Shown here piece by piece: positions 1 to 31,337 of a stretch of DNA of 31,374 bases; position 1 is the first letter of the stretch, and every line of letters begins with the position of its first letter. Source of the stretch: Paulinella micropora (taxonomy: Eukaryota > Cercozoa > Imbricatea > Euglyphida). Made by a program: the position numbers and the translations under genes. The notes under the pieces were generated by a model that made no database searches, was not told the DNA's origin, and saw only the letters and a list, made by a program, of their open reading frames with translations. The stretch lies in assembly GCA_009731375.1 (NCBI GenBank), contig BJOX01000012.1, positions 1,409,137 to 1,440,510 on the forward strand. The letters run 5' to 3'.

Positions 1-50
<50 letters not shown>
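1..50 (+). repeat. (CT)n
   Basis: Perfect CT dinucleotide repeat at the window edge. Confidence 0.98.
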
Positions 51-53
<3 letters not shown>

Positions 54-110
54 GCCTACCGCCATTAAGTAATCAGTATTGATCAATATTAATGATATTC
101 AATAATTAGG

Positions 111-225
111 TCTGTGTGTGTGTGTGTTGTGTTGTGTGCGTGTGTTGTGTGTATGCGTGTGTTTGTGTGTATGTATTGTGTGTGTGTGTGTGTGTTTGTG
201 TTTGTGTCTGTGTGGTGGTGGTGTG

Positions 226-256
<31 letters not shown>

Positions 257-365
257 TGTGTGTGTGTGTGTGTTTGCAGCACGCTATTCTTTATGTGATG
301 TGTGTGTGAGTGTGTGTGTGAGAGAGAGAGAGAGAATGTGATTATCTATCTATCTATCTATCTAC

Positions 366-418
<53 letters not shown>

Positions 419-435
419 CATTTATCTATCTATCA
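111..435 (+). repeat. (TG)n, (GA)n and (TATC)n composite
   Basis: TG-rich run 111-274, short GA run 319-335, then (TATC)n 342-435. Apparent ORFs of Cys/Val here are compositional. Confidence 0.95.
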
Positions 436-458
436 GATAGATGAGATATCGACTAATG

Positions 459-699
459 TCAGAAAAAAGGAGCTTCTGATTTCGTCAACCAAGGAAGTCT
501 GTAAATATTGACCCGATGCCCAGCTAAGCCGTGATATTTGCACGGAAGGGACTGATACAGGCGATACCAAAGCTCCCTAGTACCAGGCGGGGCCAGGGCT
601 CGTTCCATAAGCGCCCCTTGCAGAACGAGCTCCCACCTCCATTACAGAGGACCCAGTAAGCAGATGGAGTTTCGAGACTGTTCGACAGTCTAGTATAAA
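459..699 (-). mobile_element. Right part of dispersed element, minus orientation
   Basis: Reverse complement matches 25430-25690: the terminal repeat (ending at 459), the GAGCTCCCACCTCCATTACA block and the hairpin AGACTGTTCGACAGTCT (stem 7, loop 3). Truncated at the N-gap that starts at 700. Several differences from the copy inside the chitinase gene. Confidence 0.75.
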
Positions 700-1243
700 N
701 NNNNNNNNNNNNNNNNNNNNNNNNNNNNNNNNNNNNNNNNNNNNNNNNNNNNNNNNNNNNNNNNNNNNNNNNNNNNNNNNNNNNNNNNNNNNNNNNNNNN
801 NNNNNNNNNNNNNNNNNNNNNNNNNNNNNNNNNNNNNNNNNNNNNNNNNNNNNNNNNNNNNNNNNNNNNNNNNNNNNNNNNNNNNNNNNNNNNNNNNNNN
901 NNNNNNNNNNNNNNNNNNNNNNNNNNNNNNNNNNNNNNNNNNNNNNNNNNNNNNNNNNNNNNNNNNNNNNNNNNNNNNNNNNNNNNNNNNNNNNNNNNNN
1001 NNNNNNNNNNNNNNNNNNNNNNNNNNNNNNNNNNNNNNNNNNNNNNNNNNNNNNNNNNNNNNNNNNNNNNNNNNNNNNNNNNNNNNNNNNNNNNNNNNNN
1101 NNNNNNNNNNNNNNNNNNNNNNNNNNNNNNNNNNNNNNNNNNNNNNNNNNNNNNNNNNNNNNNNNNNNNNNNNNNNNNNNNNNNNNNNNNNNNNNNNNNN
1201 NNNNNNNNNNNNNNNNNNNNNNNNNNNNNNNNNNNNNNNNNNN
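700..1243. other. Assembly gap
   Basis: Run of N; followed by poly-C (1244-1282). Confidence 0.98.
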
Positions 1244-1285
<42 letters not shown>

Positions 1286-1383
1286 TCTCTCTCTCTCGCT
1301 AACTCACACACACTGACACACATAAAGTAAAGTACTGAATTTTCACTAAATAGAAATTATTGAGAGAGAGAGAGAGACAGAGA

Positions 1384-1427
<44 letters not shown>

Positions 1428-1539
1428 GAGAGAGAATGTGTGTGTGTTGTTGTTTTTGTTGTTGTTGTTGTTCTTGTGTGTGTGTGTGTGTGTGTGTGTT
1501 GTGTGTGTGTGTGTGTGTGTGTAGTGTGTGTAGTGTGTG

Positions 1540-1574
<35 letters not shown>

Positions 1575-1630
1575 GTGTGTATGTGTTCGTTGTTTGTGTG
1601 AGTGAGTGTGTGTGTGTGTAGGTGTGTTTG
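1244..1630 (+). repeat. Poly-C, (GA)n and (TG)n
   Basis: Poly-C 1244-1282, GA repeats about 1361-1435, TG repeats with TTG and TAG variants 1436-1630. Ends at the next gap. Confidence 0.95.
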
Positions 1631-2469
1631 NNNNNNNNNNNNNNNNNNNNNNNNNNNNNNNNNNNNNNNNNNNNNNNNNNNNNNNNNNNNNNNNNNNNNN
1701 NNNNNNNNNNNNNNNNNNNNNNNNNNNNNNNNNNNNNNNNNNNNNNNNNNNNNNNNNNNNNNNNNNNNNNNNNNNNNNNNNNNNNNNNNNNNNNNNNNNN
1801 NNNNNNNNNNNNNNNNNNNNNNNNNNNNNNNNNNNNNNNNNNNNNNNNNNNNNNNNNNNNNNNNNNNNNNNNNNNNNNNNNNNNNNNNNNNNNNNNNNNN
1901 NNNNNNNNNNNNNNNNNNNNNNNNNNNNNNNNNNNNNNNNNNNNNNNNNNNNNNNNNNNNNNNNNNNNNNNNNNNNNNNNNNNNNNNNNNNNNNNNNNNN
2001 NNNNNNNNNNNNNNNNNNNNNNNNNNNNNNNNNNNNNNNNNNNNNNNNNNNNNNNNNNNNNNNNNNNNNNNNNNNNNNNNNNNNNNNNNNNNNNNNNNNN
2101 NNNNNNNNNNNNNNNNNNNNNNNNNNNNNNNNNNNNNNNNNNNNNNNNNNNNNNNNNNNNNNNNNNNNNNNNNNNNNNNNNNNNNNNNNNNNNNNNNNNN
2201 NNNNNNNNNNNNNNNNNNNNNNNNNNNNNNNNNNNNNNNNNNNNNNNNNNNNNNNNNNNNNNNNNNNNNNNNNNNNNNNNNNNNNNNNNNNNNNNNNNNN
2301 NNNNNNNNNNNNNNNNNNNNNNNNNNNNNNNNNNNNNNNNNNNNNNNNNNNNNNNNNNNNNNNNNNNNNNNNNNNNNNNNNNNNNNNNNNNNNNNNNNNN
2401 NNNNNNNNNNNNNNNNNNNNNNNNNNNNNNNNNNNNNNNNNNNNNNNNNNNNNNNNNNNNNNNNNNNNN
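1631..2469. other. Assembly gap
   Basis: Run of N between a TG repeat and a CT repeat. Confidence 0.98.
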
Positions 2470-2537
<68 letters not shown>

Positions 2538-2571
2538 ACACACTCACACACACACACACTCTCTCTCTCTG

Positions 2572-2624
<53 letters not shown>
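2470..2624 (+). repeat. (CT)n with short (CA)n
   Basis: CT dinucleotides interrupted by CACACA at about 2537-2558. Confidence 0.98.
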
Positions 2625-2626
<2 letters not shown>

Positions 2627-3119
2627 GGGAAGGAAGGGGAGAAGAAGGAGAAGAAGAGAAGTAGAGAAAGTGAAGGTATATACAGGAGATCCACCGCCAG
2701 TGCATGAGGATCTTGCTGGCAAGCGACAACGGAAGCAGAGTAGCCAACTTAGTAGAAATATTAACTTAGTAATTTGTTATATACCTTGAACACTATTAAT
2801 AACAGCGACCCTAACGTCAGTTATAATTATAATTAATACACGTCTTAACACTGAGTCAGAAAATATTAATTATTAATATCATTTGCATTTACTTTCAAGT
2901 TTTTACAATTTTGATTTAATTTATCTATAATTTAATACTTGCTGCAAATATTTTCTTCAGTATTAAAGTTGTAGTGTATGCGTAAAACTAAATGGCACTT
3001 GAATAAAATGTAAAGGAGCCTCCTGTTCAAGTTCCGGTTTCAAACATCAAAGTATGACAGGCCCGGTATTAATAATAAAACTATAGTGTTTGTGTCACCT
3101 GAAATTAAATGTCATAAAC
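2625..3119. other. AT-rich unique sequence, no gene seen
   Basis: AT-rich, with many stop codons in all frames. No recognisable coding, RNA or element signature. Confidence 0.6.
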
Positions 3120-3172
3120 TGCAAGGGGCCGGCTCCCTGCGCCCGCCAACCCCGGGCCCGCGCTCGGCCGAC

Positions 3173-3206
3173 CCCGCCTCGCCGCGCGACAGCGCGGCGA
3201 GGCGGG
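3173..3206. repeat. GC-rich perfect hairpin
   Basis: A 15-bp perfect inverted repeat, CCCGCCTCGCCGCGC and its complement, with loop GACA. It sits in an abruptly GC-rich patch (about 3120-3370) within AT-rich DNA. No poly-T follows. Function unknown. Confidence 0.9.
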
Positions 3207-3309
3207 ACCCGTCGGCAGCGCGGTGGTTGGCGTAGGGTGCCCCCCCTACTGCTTCAGGTACACATGCCGCACTGCGGGCCAAAACACCACACTAACCGTG
3301 TACACAGCC

Positions 3310-3920
3310 TGAGTCTATTACATCCGCGTGCCTCGGCTCTGCCGGACCGGGCCCGAAATCCGAGGCAGGCTTTATATCATGATCATAGTGCCCGCCGGGC
3401 AGACTCAGCTGACTCCTCAGCTGACTCAGAGTCACCTTTCAATCCGACTCTGCCGCCCGGGCTGTTGCCGAGATGTTCAACGACTCCGACTCAGGGCCAC
3501 TCCGACCCGAGTCGGAGTCAGACCAGAGTCAAGTATGCCCCGACTCATGATCGGATCTTTTTCAACAGTCAGAGGCTGTTGGCAGGTCCCGCTAGGCAGT
3601 GTTGACCACGCCGGGAAACCGAACTGAGAGTCATGAGTCTTATTAAGTCTCCGCGAGCCAGCTTTAAGCAAACTTGTGACTTTTTTGAATCGTCGTGCCC
3701 GACTCACTGCGGCTGTTACCGGACTCGGGTACTCAGTGTCGCACTCAGACTGGTCACTGCCACTCGGAAAGTCGGCGTAGTACTAGTAGTCACTGCCACT
3801 ATTAATCATCGTATCTCAGCCTGGTGTTTGACTTGTCACGCCGCCGTAAGAGTTGAAGTGACAGTGACTCCACTGAGTTCAGTGACTCGTGACTTGAGTC
3901 ACGTTGTCAATATTAATATT
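3310..3920. repeat. GACTC/GAGTC-dense region
   Basis: About 19 occurrences of GACTC or its complement by my count, several as TGACTCA, the half-palindrome bound by AP-1/GCN4-type bZIP factors. Not a regular tandem repeat. Open frames through it (about 3090-3605 and 3633-3962) show no recognised domain, so I do not call a gene. Confidence 0.6.
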
Positions 3921-3989
3921 AATACACCAGGCTTCGCTGCCAGTGCCTCAGGCTGCCACTAGTCAGTGGACACTGACTACAGCTCAGTC

Positions 3990-5106
3990 ACTGTTTAGTG
4001 ATTGATATTGTTGATAATAACAAATCCAGCATCAATCTTTTGAAATTCCTGCATATTTTGAGTGAAATCCGGATCGAAACAAAGAAATCCGATAGATATT
4101 AATATGAGGCGCCTCATAATATTATTAATACAATAATATTGAGATCAGTGTGTTGAGATATCGGTTTCGTCAGTTATTGCCTACCGTAGTCCCTCCCGGT
4201 TTTTTTTAATCCGCTTCATACAGATTCCTTTATTTTATTTAATATTTGAGACTTTATTGTATATAAATTCTAGTATAAAATTTCTGAGGTTCTGGCGAAA
4301 TCCCAGAGAAAAATTGAGGTGGTGTTGAGCGATGTTGAGAAGGTGTTGAACTTCTCAATATTTTTCTCAATACCCCGAAATCCTGTTGGTATATAGTATA
4401 GTAGGTAAAATAATTGACACTCAAACCAGATGGAGACACCACTACAACCACCTCACAAAGAACACATATACAGATACGTATTATACAAGCTCGGAAGCAG
4501 ATATGAATACATACTGACCAGGACGGTATGGTCAACGTACTTCGTTGTATGCACGAAGTGCGTTTGCATCGTAACTATATGCCCGTAGCAAAACTGGCTG
4601 TGGTGCAAGTTATTGTGTGTGGGAAGTTTATTCGTGGGAAGCTAGAAGTTAATCGTTAGTATGAAATAGTGTTTGAAGTTGGGACTGTGGTGCCACTTGC
4701 TCCATTGGAAAGGGACTGTGGTGCCACTTGCTCCATTAGGGCTAATCACGTCTCCACCCTTCCTTCTGGGTTGTGGATGTTATTTGCTTGTTTTTGTTTA
4801 TATGTTTGTTTATGTTCGTAGGTCACTGACTTAGGCTTCTTCGCTCGATAATGTTTTTTGTTTTTATTTTTACCTTCAAGGATTAGGAAAACACTTTCGT
4901 CTATTAGGTACAAAGAAATTTATTGTAAGGTTTATTGCCAGGGGGGAAAGTGTGCATAAAATCAGGGAAGAAGCTCAGCAAGCCAGGTACGGAAGTGAGT
5001 ATGAAAATGACCCCACGTGTTGGGTCAAGGTGGTAAGGGCCTCAACAAAAATAAAGCAATAATCTAAACCATAGGTATACCCAATATGAAGCTACAGCTC
5101 AACAAA
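3990..5106. other. Unique AT-rich sequence with one short tandem duplication
   Basis: No convincing gene. GGGACTGTGGTGCCACTTGC, then TCCATT, is present twice in tandem (4680-4738, period 32). Confidence 0.6.
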
Positions 5107-5166
5107 GGGGGGGGGGGGGGGGGGGGGGAAAAAAAAAAAAAAAAAAANNNNNNNNNNNNNNNNNNN
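5107..5166. repeat. Poly-G, poly-A and small gap
   Basis: G-run 5107-5128, A-run 5129-5147, N 5148-5166. Confidence 0.98.
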
Positions 5167-5253
5167 GGGGAGAGAAAAGAAAAAATAAAAATGATAATAC
5201 TAATAATGAAATAAAAATAATAAAATAAAATAAAAAATATTATCAGGAAATTT

Positions 5254-5965
5254 TTGTGTGTAAACCAGGCCATGGATCCGACCCGAACAGGACGATCACT
5301 TGACATTTTGTGCGATAGTCAAGTGAAAAGATCTACAGACAAATCACTGGTTCATTTGTCTGCAGTTAGTCACGATTGGGCATCTGCTCGCGTTGGGCCG
5401 GCGCCACCTTCCCAGTTCTCTCTGCGGGGCACCTCGCCATGACTGGCCTCTGAAGTCGTCTCCCTGTAACCTGGACAAATATGGTTCAGGTAGACGTGTA
5501 GGTACGGTGGGTAGGTAGGTAGATAGATCGTGTTATTGTTATTGTTGTTATTGTTGTTGTTGTTGCTGCTGCTGTGGTTTTGGTGGTACCGGCTGTGGGA
5601 CTGGGTAAGTTGTGGCTCATCAGGAAGCTGCGAGCTTGGCAGGTCGACGTAGGGGAGGGAGAACAGGGCGGAAACGCCATCTCGGAAAACGAGTCTATCG
5701 CTTTGAGGTTGCCCGAGGCCCTGGCATGGGCCCCTTGGATCAGTATGGCATGGCTGCGGGCGTGCTGCGAAACGGTGGAGTTGCGGAAGTTCTCCGCGCT
5801 TCGACACAACCTCGTCCTGCACCAGAAAGAAAAGGGGAAAAGTTAGAAACGACACGACAACGAACTTTTCGCGGATTTTACGGTGAAATCGGGGGGGGGG
5901 GGGAATTCTCCGCAAATAGCGATAGGATGGATAAGCGTGCAAACATGAAGCAGGACGGTAGATAG
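5254..5965. other. Unique sequence with open frames on both strands, unrecognised
   Basis: Moderately GC-rich, open in several frames (for example plus 5574-5846 and 5612-5965, minus about 5486-5809), and with a TTG/CTG run near 5531-5575. None of the translations resembles a family I know and no splice pattern is persuasive. Could be a decayed transposon or an exon; not called. Confidence 0.3.
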
Positions 5966-6028
5966 GAAGATAGATAGATAGATAGATAGATAGATACAAG
6001 ACAGGCAGACAGAGAGACAGACAGACAA

Positions 6029-6080
<52 letters not shown>
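5966..6080 (+). repeat. (GATA)n with GACA block
   Basis: GATA array with a GACAGACAGA block near 6000-6026. Confidence 0.95.
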
Positions 6081-6081
<1 letters not shown>

Positions 6082-6179
6082 GTCTACCCGATCGTGTCTC
6101 TTCTGTTCGCCCACCCACCGTGCCCATGGTGATCACTGTGCTCCCACGCCTAGAAAGAGTAAGCAATTCGTTATAGTAA

Positions 6180-6181
<2 letters not shown>

Positions 6182-6265
<84 letters not shown>

Positions 6266-6678
6266 ATATCTGAGGCGTACTGATGCAGCTAATGGCATAT
6301 CCTCAACGGACATAAGCCTCCAATACCCTTGTTCGAGGTCCTCCACCCCCCCGTGTCAGTCTCTCGCCTGATGATCGGGGCCACCGATGGAGCTCCTGAG
6401 GGCAAGACTGCACTAAGCCGAGGTTATTCCGCAGTCCCAGCAACCTCTTGCAAGACGTCACCGAATGTGCAAGTGCATACACCAAGCGCGGTTGCTAGAG
6501 CTGCCTCGAAACCCCACCCATAACAATCTGGTGTCTGCTGGGTCCTGGGCTATCAACCAGCATATGCGGAGTTTAAGATCTTTTACGCGCGCAACGACCC
6601 TCCTCCCCAGCATCTACCACCAAAGGGTTATGAGTTGGCGTCACAGTTTAACGCCTTGAGGCAATTGGGCTGGAACTC

Positions 6679-6732
<54 letters not shown>
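6182..6732. repeat. (AAT)n arrays flanking about 415 bp of unique sequence
   Basis: (AAT)n at 6182-6262 and 6680-6732 enclose a non-repetitive block. It ends GCCTTGAGGCAATTGGGCTGG just before the second array, and has GTTCGAGGTCC, which loosely resembles a tRNA B box, at about 6331. The layout is compatible with a retroposed element with an AAT tail, but the evidence is thin. Confidence 0.35.
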
Positions 6733-6735
<3 letters not shown>

Positions 6736-6879
6736 TACTAATAATTTAGTTATAGAAAGTAATTAATGTACACCTGAAGAAAATTTCTCGGAAAAAGGTA
6801 TGTTTAGTAATATATATAGGCGTGAAGGCAATGTATGAAAAAAAAGCTTTACGGAAGTACAGTCAAGATTTTCGCTATT

Positions 6880-6957
6880 TTGTGTGTGTGTGTGTGTAGG
6901 GGGGGGTGGGGGGGGGGGGGGGAGAAAGGAGAGAGAGCGAGAGAGAGAGAGAGAGAA
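6880..6957 (+). repeat. (TG)n, poly-G and (GA)n
   Basis: TG run to 6896, G-rich run about 6900-6922, GA run to 6957. Confidence 0.95.
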
Positions 6958-7037
6958 ACCTCATCACACGCAAATGCTGCAGCCCAATCGTCTGGACAGG
7001 AAGGCTAAACACACACATAGACGTATTATTACAAATA

Positions 7038-7101
7038 TCATACAAGTACGGTCTTCTTGCATACAAGTACAGCCTTATTGCATACAAGTACTGTCTTTTT
7101 G
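7038..7101 (+). repeat. Three tandem 21-bp units
   Basis: CATACAAGTAC followed by GGTCTTCTTG, AGCCTTATTG or TGTCTTTTTG-like ends, three units in a row. Confidence 0.85.
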
Positions 7102-7369
7102 CTACTCGTTTTTGACTTTCCTTCCTCTTACCCGACCTCTTTCTTTTTTATCTGCGGACAAGCAATTTTACAGATATCTAACAAACTAACTAACTTGACC
7201 TGTTCCAGGCGATGGCTTCCGTCAGCTGATTTTCTTTGCGATGGCTGCATTTCGTGCGTTGACGCCCTGCGTATCCTTGATTCTTCTCGAAGCAACAATC
7301 GTTGGACATGTCTCTGCCTGCAGAGAAAAAAAGAATAATAATATCATAGACGTGCAGACACTAGTCAAT

Positions 7370-7470
7370 ACATGCAAATACATACATACATACCTACATA
7401 CATACAAATCATATATATACATACATACATAACATACATACATACATACATACATACAAACATACATACA

Positions 7471-7500
<30 letters not shown>
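7370..7500 (+). repeat. (CATA)n
   Basis: CATA tetranucleotide array with short interruptions. Confidence 0.95.
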
Positions 7501-7501
<1 letters not shown>

Positions 7502-7539
7502 TGATCAGCTCATGCCAGTGGCCAGTTCTCATCCCCTGG

Positions 7540-7656
7540 ATAGATCTCTCTCTCTCGCCGCGCGCGCGCACTCTTCGCTCGCTCCCTCCCTTCCTCTTTC
7601 GCTCTCTCTCTCTCTATCTATCTATCTCTCTATCTATCTATCTGCGAGAGAGAGAG

Positions 7657-7714
<58 letters not shown>
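7540..7714 (+). repeat. (CT)n/(TATC)n and (GAAA)n/(GA)n
   Basis: Pyrimidine-rich then purine-rich simple repeats, switching strand at about 7645. A second short (CT)n lies at 7865-7905. Confidence 0.95.
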
Positions 7715-7716
<2 letters not shown>

Positions 7717-7979
7717 TGGTCTGTCTTGCTTACTTTTTCCGGAGGTGGGCTGTTAGTCGGTCAAAAAATATGAGCTGGCAAAACTTTCGGCGCACCTGAG
7801 TTATCACACACGTATACACAACATACTCACTTTTACACACAGTCACACATGCACACTTACATTTCTCTCTCTCTCTCTCTCTCCTCCCCCCTCTCTCTCT
7901 GCTCTGGTTGTACCTTGTATCGTCTCCACGCCAAAGCTAAGAGAGAGGCTGCTTTTTCCTCCTTGATGGCGCGTTGCAC

Positions 7980-8785
7980 GTGCTTCGCCACATTCCTGTA
8001 CGTGATGTGATGTGATGTGGTATATGATATGGTATATGATAAATCATGTGTGACTTCGCCACATTCCTGTACGTGATGTGATGTGATGTGGTATATGATA
8101 TGGTATATGATAAATCATGTTTGATATGGTATAATATGCTATGATATATGGTATGATATATGATATGATATGCTATGCTATGCTACGTTGCACGTGCTTC
8201 TCCACATTCCTGTACGTGATGTGATGTGATGGCATGTGGTATATGATGTGGTTTTTGATTTGATATGATATAATATGCTATGATATATGATATGATATGC
8301 TATGATATGCTACGTTGCACGTGTTCCTGTACGTGACGTGATGTGATGTAATGTGATGTGGTATGTGATATGGTTGATGACATATGATGTGTGATATGTG
8401 TGATATGGTATAAAATGCTGTATCATGATATGATATGATATGATATGCTATAATATGACATGATATGATGTGATATGATATATGATATGATATGATATGA
8501 TGTGCTATGGTATTGTATGATATGATATGGTATGATATGGTATGATACGATATCATGATATGATATGATATGTAATGATAATAATATGATATGATATGAT
8601 ATGAATCTCATTTATCATCTCACTCATCATATTACATCATATCATATTACATCATGTCATGTCATGTCATATCATATCATATCATATCATATCACATCAT
8701 ATATCATATATCATATCATATCATATCATATATCATATATCATATCATATCATATCATATAACATGATATGGTATGATACGGATG
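7980..8785. repeat. TGATA-derived minisatellite with strand switch
   Basis: Units beginning CACATTCCTGTACGTGATGT (near 7989, 8059, 8206 and, partly, 8325) merge into (TGATA)n/(TGATATGA)n up to about 8604, then into the reverse complement (ATCAT/TATCA)n to about 8760. The two arms could form a long imperfect hairpin. Confidence 0.9.
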
Positions 8786-8921
8786 AAATATGCATATTTT
8801 GTCATATCGGTGTAATATAATCGTACTTGCAGCGTTGACGAAGACGGTAATGCATCCATGCTCGCTCAATCGTCAAGATCGCTTCGTCCTATATCATCAA
8901 TCGATCGATCGATGTTCCCAT

Positions 8922-8958
8922 CCATCCATCCACCCACCCACCCACCAACCAACCAATC

Positions 8959-9003
<45 letters not shown>
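8922..9003 (+). repeat. (CATC/CACC/AATC)n
   Basis: Short tetranucleotide blocks ending in (AATC)n. Confidence 0.95.
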
Positions 9004-9005
<2 letters not shown>

Positions 9006-9189
9006 CAGAGAAATGTTGAAAGACAATGCGAGAGTAAGAGGACAACCTCACGACGATGTAGGGACGTCCGCAAGATATATTGTGGACCTTTGGACAACGC
9101 AAAACCCTGCGGCAACATTATATGCTGCTCTTGTTTGTTTTTGTTGTTCTTGTCTTCTTCCTTCTTCTTTCTTCTTGCCTTTGTTTTGA

Positions 9190-9725
9190 TTGCTATTACT
9201 ACTACACTACTACAACTACAACTACTACAACTACTACTAGTGTACTGCTTGTACTCCTGCTGCTGCTCTACTACTACTACTACTACTACTACTACTAGGC
9301 CGAGGCCTTCGATTTAATGAAGTTAAGAAATTTAACCTCTGGTCATCCATACAAATCGTTAGCTCAAGATCTATTGATTTAACTAGATGGTGACCTACTT
9401 GTCAAATTATTGAAGATAATGAAAAAATTAAATTATGAAAATATTAAAAAAAAAATTAAAATAAAATAAAATAAAATAAGATAAAATAAAATAAAAAACA
9501 ATAAAATAGAAAATGAAAATAAAGATAAAATACAAGTATTAAATTAATCTACTACCACTGCTACTACTACTACTACTACTACTAGTACCTACTACGTACT
9601 ACTACTAGTACCTACTACCTACTACTACCTACTACTAACTACCAACTACTAACTACTACTACTATTACAACAACAACAACAACTACTACTACTACTACTA
9701 CTACTACAGTTACTACTACTACTAG
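9190..9725 (+). repeat. (TAC)n arrays around an A-rich spacer
   Basis: TAC/CTA trinucleotides at 9197-9297 and 9548-9725 (the latter with CAA and ACC variants), separated by AT-rich DNA including (AAAAT)n-like sequence at about 9445-9500. No gene seen between. Confidence 0.9.
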
Positions 9726-9734
9726 TACACTGCC

Positions 9735-10222
9735 CAGTAGTATTGACCTCTTTCTCGTGCCGTACTTGGAAAGTGCCGTTTATCAGAATCCCGAGGCTCG
9801 AGAACGGGTCAGGTTCTGATCAACACAAAAAGCCAGAGGACCAGCAATGGTTATTCAACATCCTTAACGATACCCTTTATAGAACAGCTTTGTGACAAAA
9901 TGTCATACTTGTGTGTTCGATGGCGATGTCTTCATTGACCGGGATATCGATCACGTCGCTATGTTCGCATTCCCTACGGACATAGATTTTATCAGAGTCG
10001 GGAGGGGAAATGATGAAACTTGCACAGAAGCGAAACTACTCAGACGCAATCATTCAAAAAACTGTTCAGCTTAACCTTTCAGTTTCTGACGTGGACAGCT
10101 GGCAACCCATGAGAAGAATCACAAATCACGAGTTGTGTGAGCCGACTGACAAATCCACGTCAGCAGGTACTACTCAGAAGCCGCGGCGTGGGACACTTAA
10201 CTGAGCAGCGCCCTGGGCAAAT
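9735..10222. other. Unique sequence, no recognised gene
   Basis: An open frame at 9892-10074 (starts MTKCHTCVFDGDVFIDRD) is complete but matches nothing I know. Regarded as unsupported. Confidence 0.3.
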
Positions 10223-10553
10223 GTGATGAGTCGGCTGGCACAAAGACCAACGCCCACCGCCCTGTCACACCGCAGCTTGACATGAGTGCAAAAAAGATCC
10301 AACGCACGTTTTCCTGAGCGAGAGAGAATGCATTTTTGAACAGGAAGCTCGGAGAATGAGAAGACAAAGCAGAGACAAGTTTGACTTTGCGTTGGATCTT
10401 TTTTGCAATCATGTCAAACCGCGGTGCGACAGGGCGGTGGGGGCTTGGTCTTTGTACCAGCCGACTCATCACAAAGTCAAACTTGTCTCTGCTTTGTCTT
10501 CTCATTCTCCGAGCTTCCTGTCAAAAATGCATTCTCTCGCTCAGGAAACACGT
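10223..10553. repeat. Interleaved inverted repeats A-B-A'-B'
   Basis: Four segments of about 83 bp: A 10223-10306, B 10307-10389, A' 10388-10472 (reverse complement of A), B' 10472-10553 (reverse complement of B). Shared sequence includes AAAAAAGATCCAACGCA in A and AGACAAAGCAGAGACAAGTT in B. Identity is high with scattered differences. It is not a simple stem-loop: the two stems interlock. Confidence 0.9.
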
Positions 10554-11102
10554 ACGAACTGTGTACTGTCTACTGCACTTTTTCGCCCATTGTTTTTTTT
10601 TGTTAGATATATCAGCTAAACTGTACGGACAATGGGCGACGTGGAAATTCTGGGGCGCTTCGTTTGCCTTTCTGCTGCACAATGTTGGGACTTTTTCCAC
10701 AGTTGGACTGAAAATAAATTTCCACGCAATGCGCCGGTCCGGGACGCAAAAGAAGGCAAAGAAAACCGTCGCAGCATTTTATTTGGTAGAGGCCGCCTCA
10801 TTTCATGCTGCCATTTCTGTCTATTCATTGCCACTTTTCCAGCTGGGATTACTTTCCCACGCTCCAGGTCCGGTCTCTGGTGGCCCCACATTCGTTTGAC
10901 CGTTATTCGCACACCGATACCTGAAAACCAGGGATAGGTGTGCAAATGGAGATTTACGTGTCTGGAGTTTTGCAGGCCATTTTCACAGAGTTTTCAGAGT
11001 TTTAGTTTTCAAAGGGCACGCACGACGGAGTTTGGGCATGAGGATCCCCAAACATTCTCTCACTCCCTTGCCACAAAAGGAAAATTTGCTTGACGACATA
11101 AC
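10554..11102. promoter_or_regulatory. Region immediately upstream of chitinase start, no core promoter seen
   Basis: Contains a 9-bp inverted repeat GCCCATTGT/ACAATGGGC (10585-10593, 10629-10637) and otherwise unique sequence. By position it should hold promoter and 5' UTR, but no TATA box or initiator is convincing. Confidence 0.3.
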
Positions 11103-31314
<20,212 letters not shown>

Positions 31315-31337
31315 GTACAGCTATCTCAATTCTTCCC

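Noticed and set aside
3090-3605. Open frame of 171 codons in the GC-rich and GACTC-rich region
   Set aside because: Arg/Ala/Pro-rich composition explained by GC content and the repeated GACTC word; no domain, and overlapping frames are equally open.
7200-7325. Possible minus-strand exon: a good acceptor (tttctctgcag on minus near 7320) followed by open sequence in all three frames
   Set aside because: No recognisable product, no partner exon, and only about 120 bp; kept out of the feature list.
10381-10899. Open frame of 172 codons upstream of the chitinase gene
   Set aside because: It crosses the A'-B' inverted repeat and has no recognised domain; neighbouring frames on both strands are also open.
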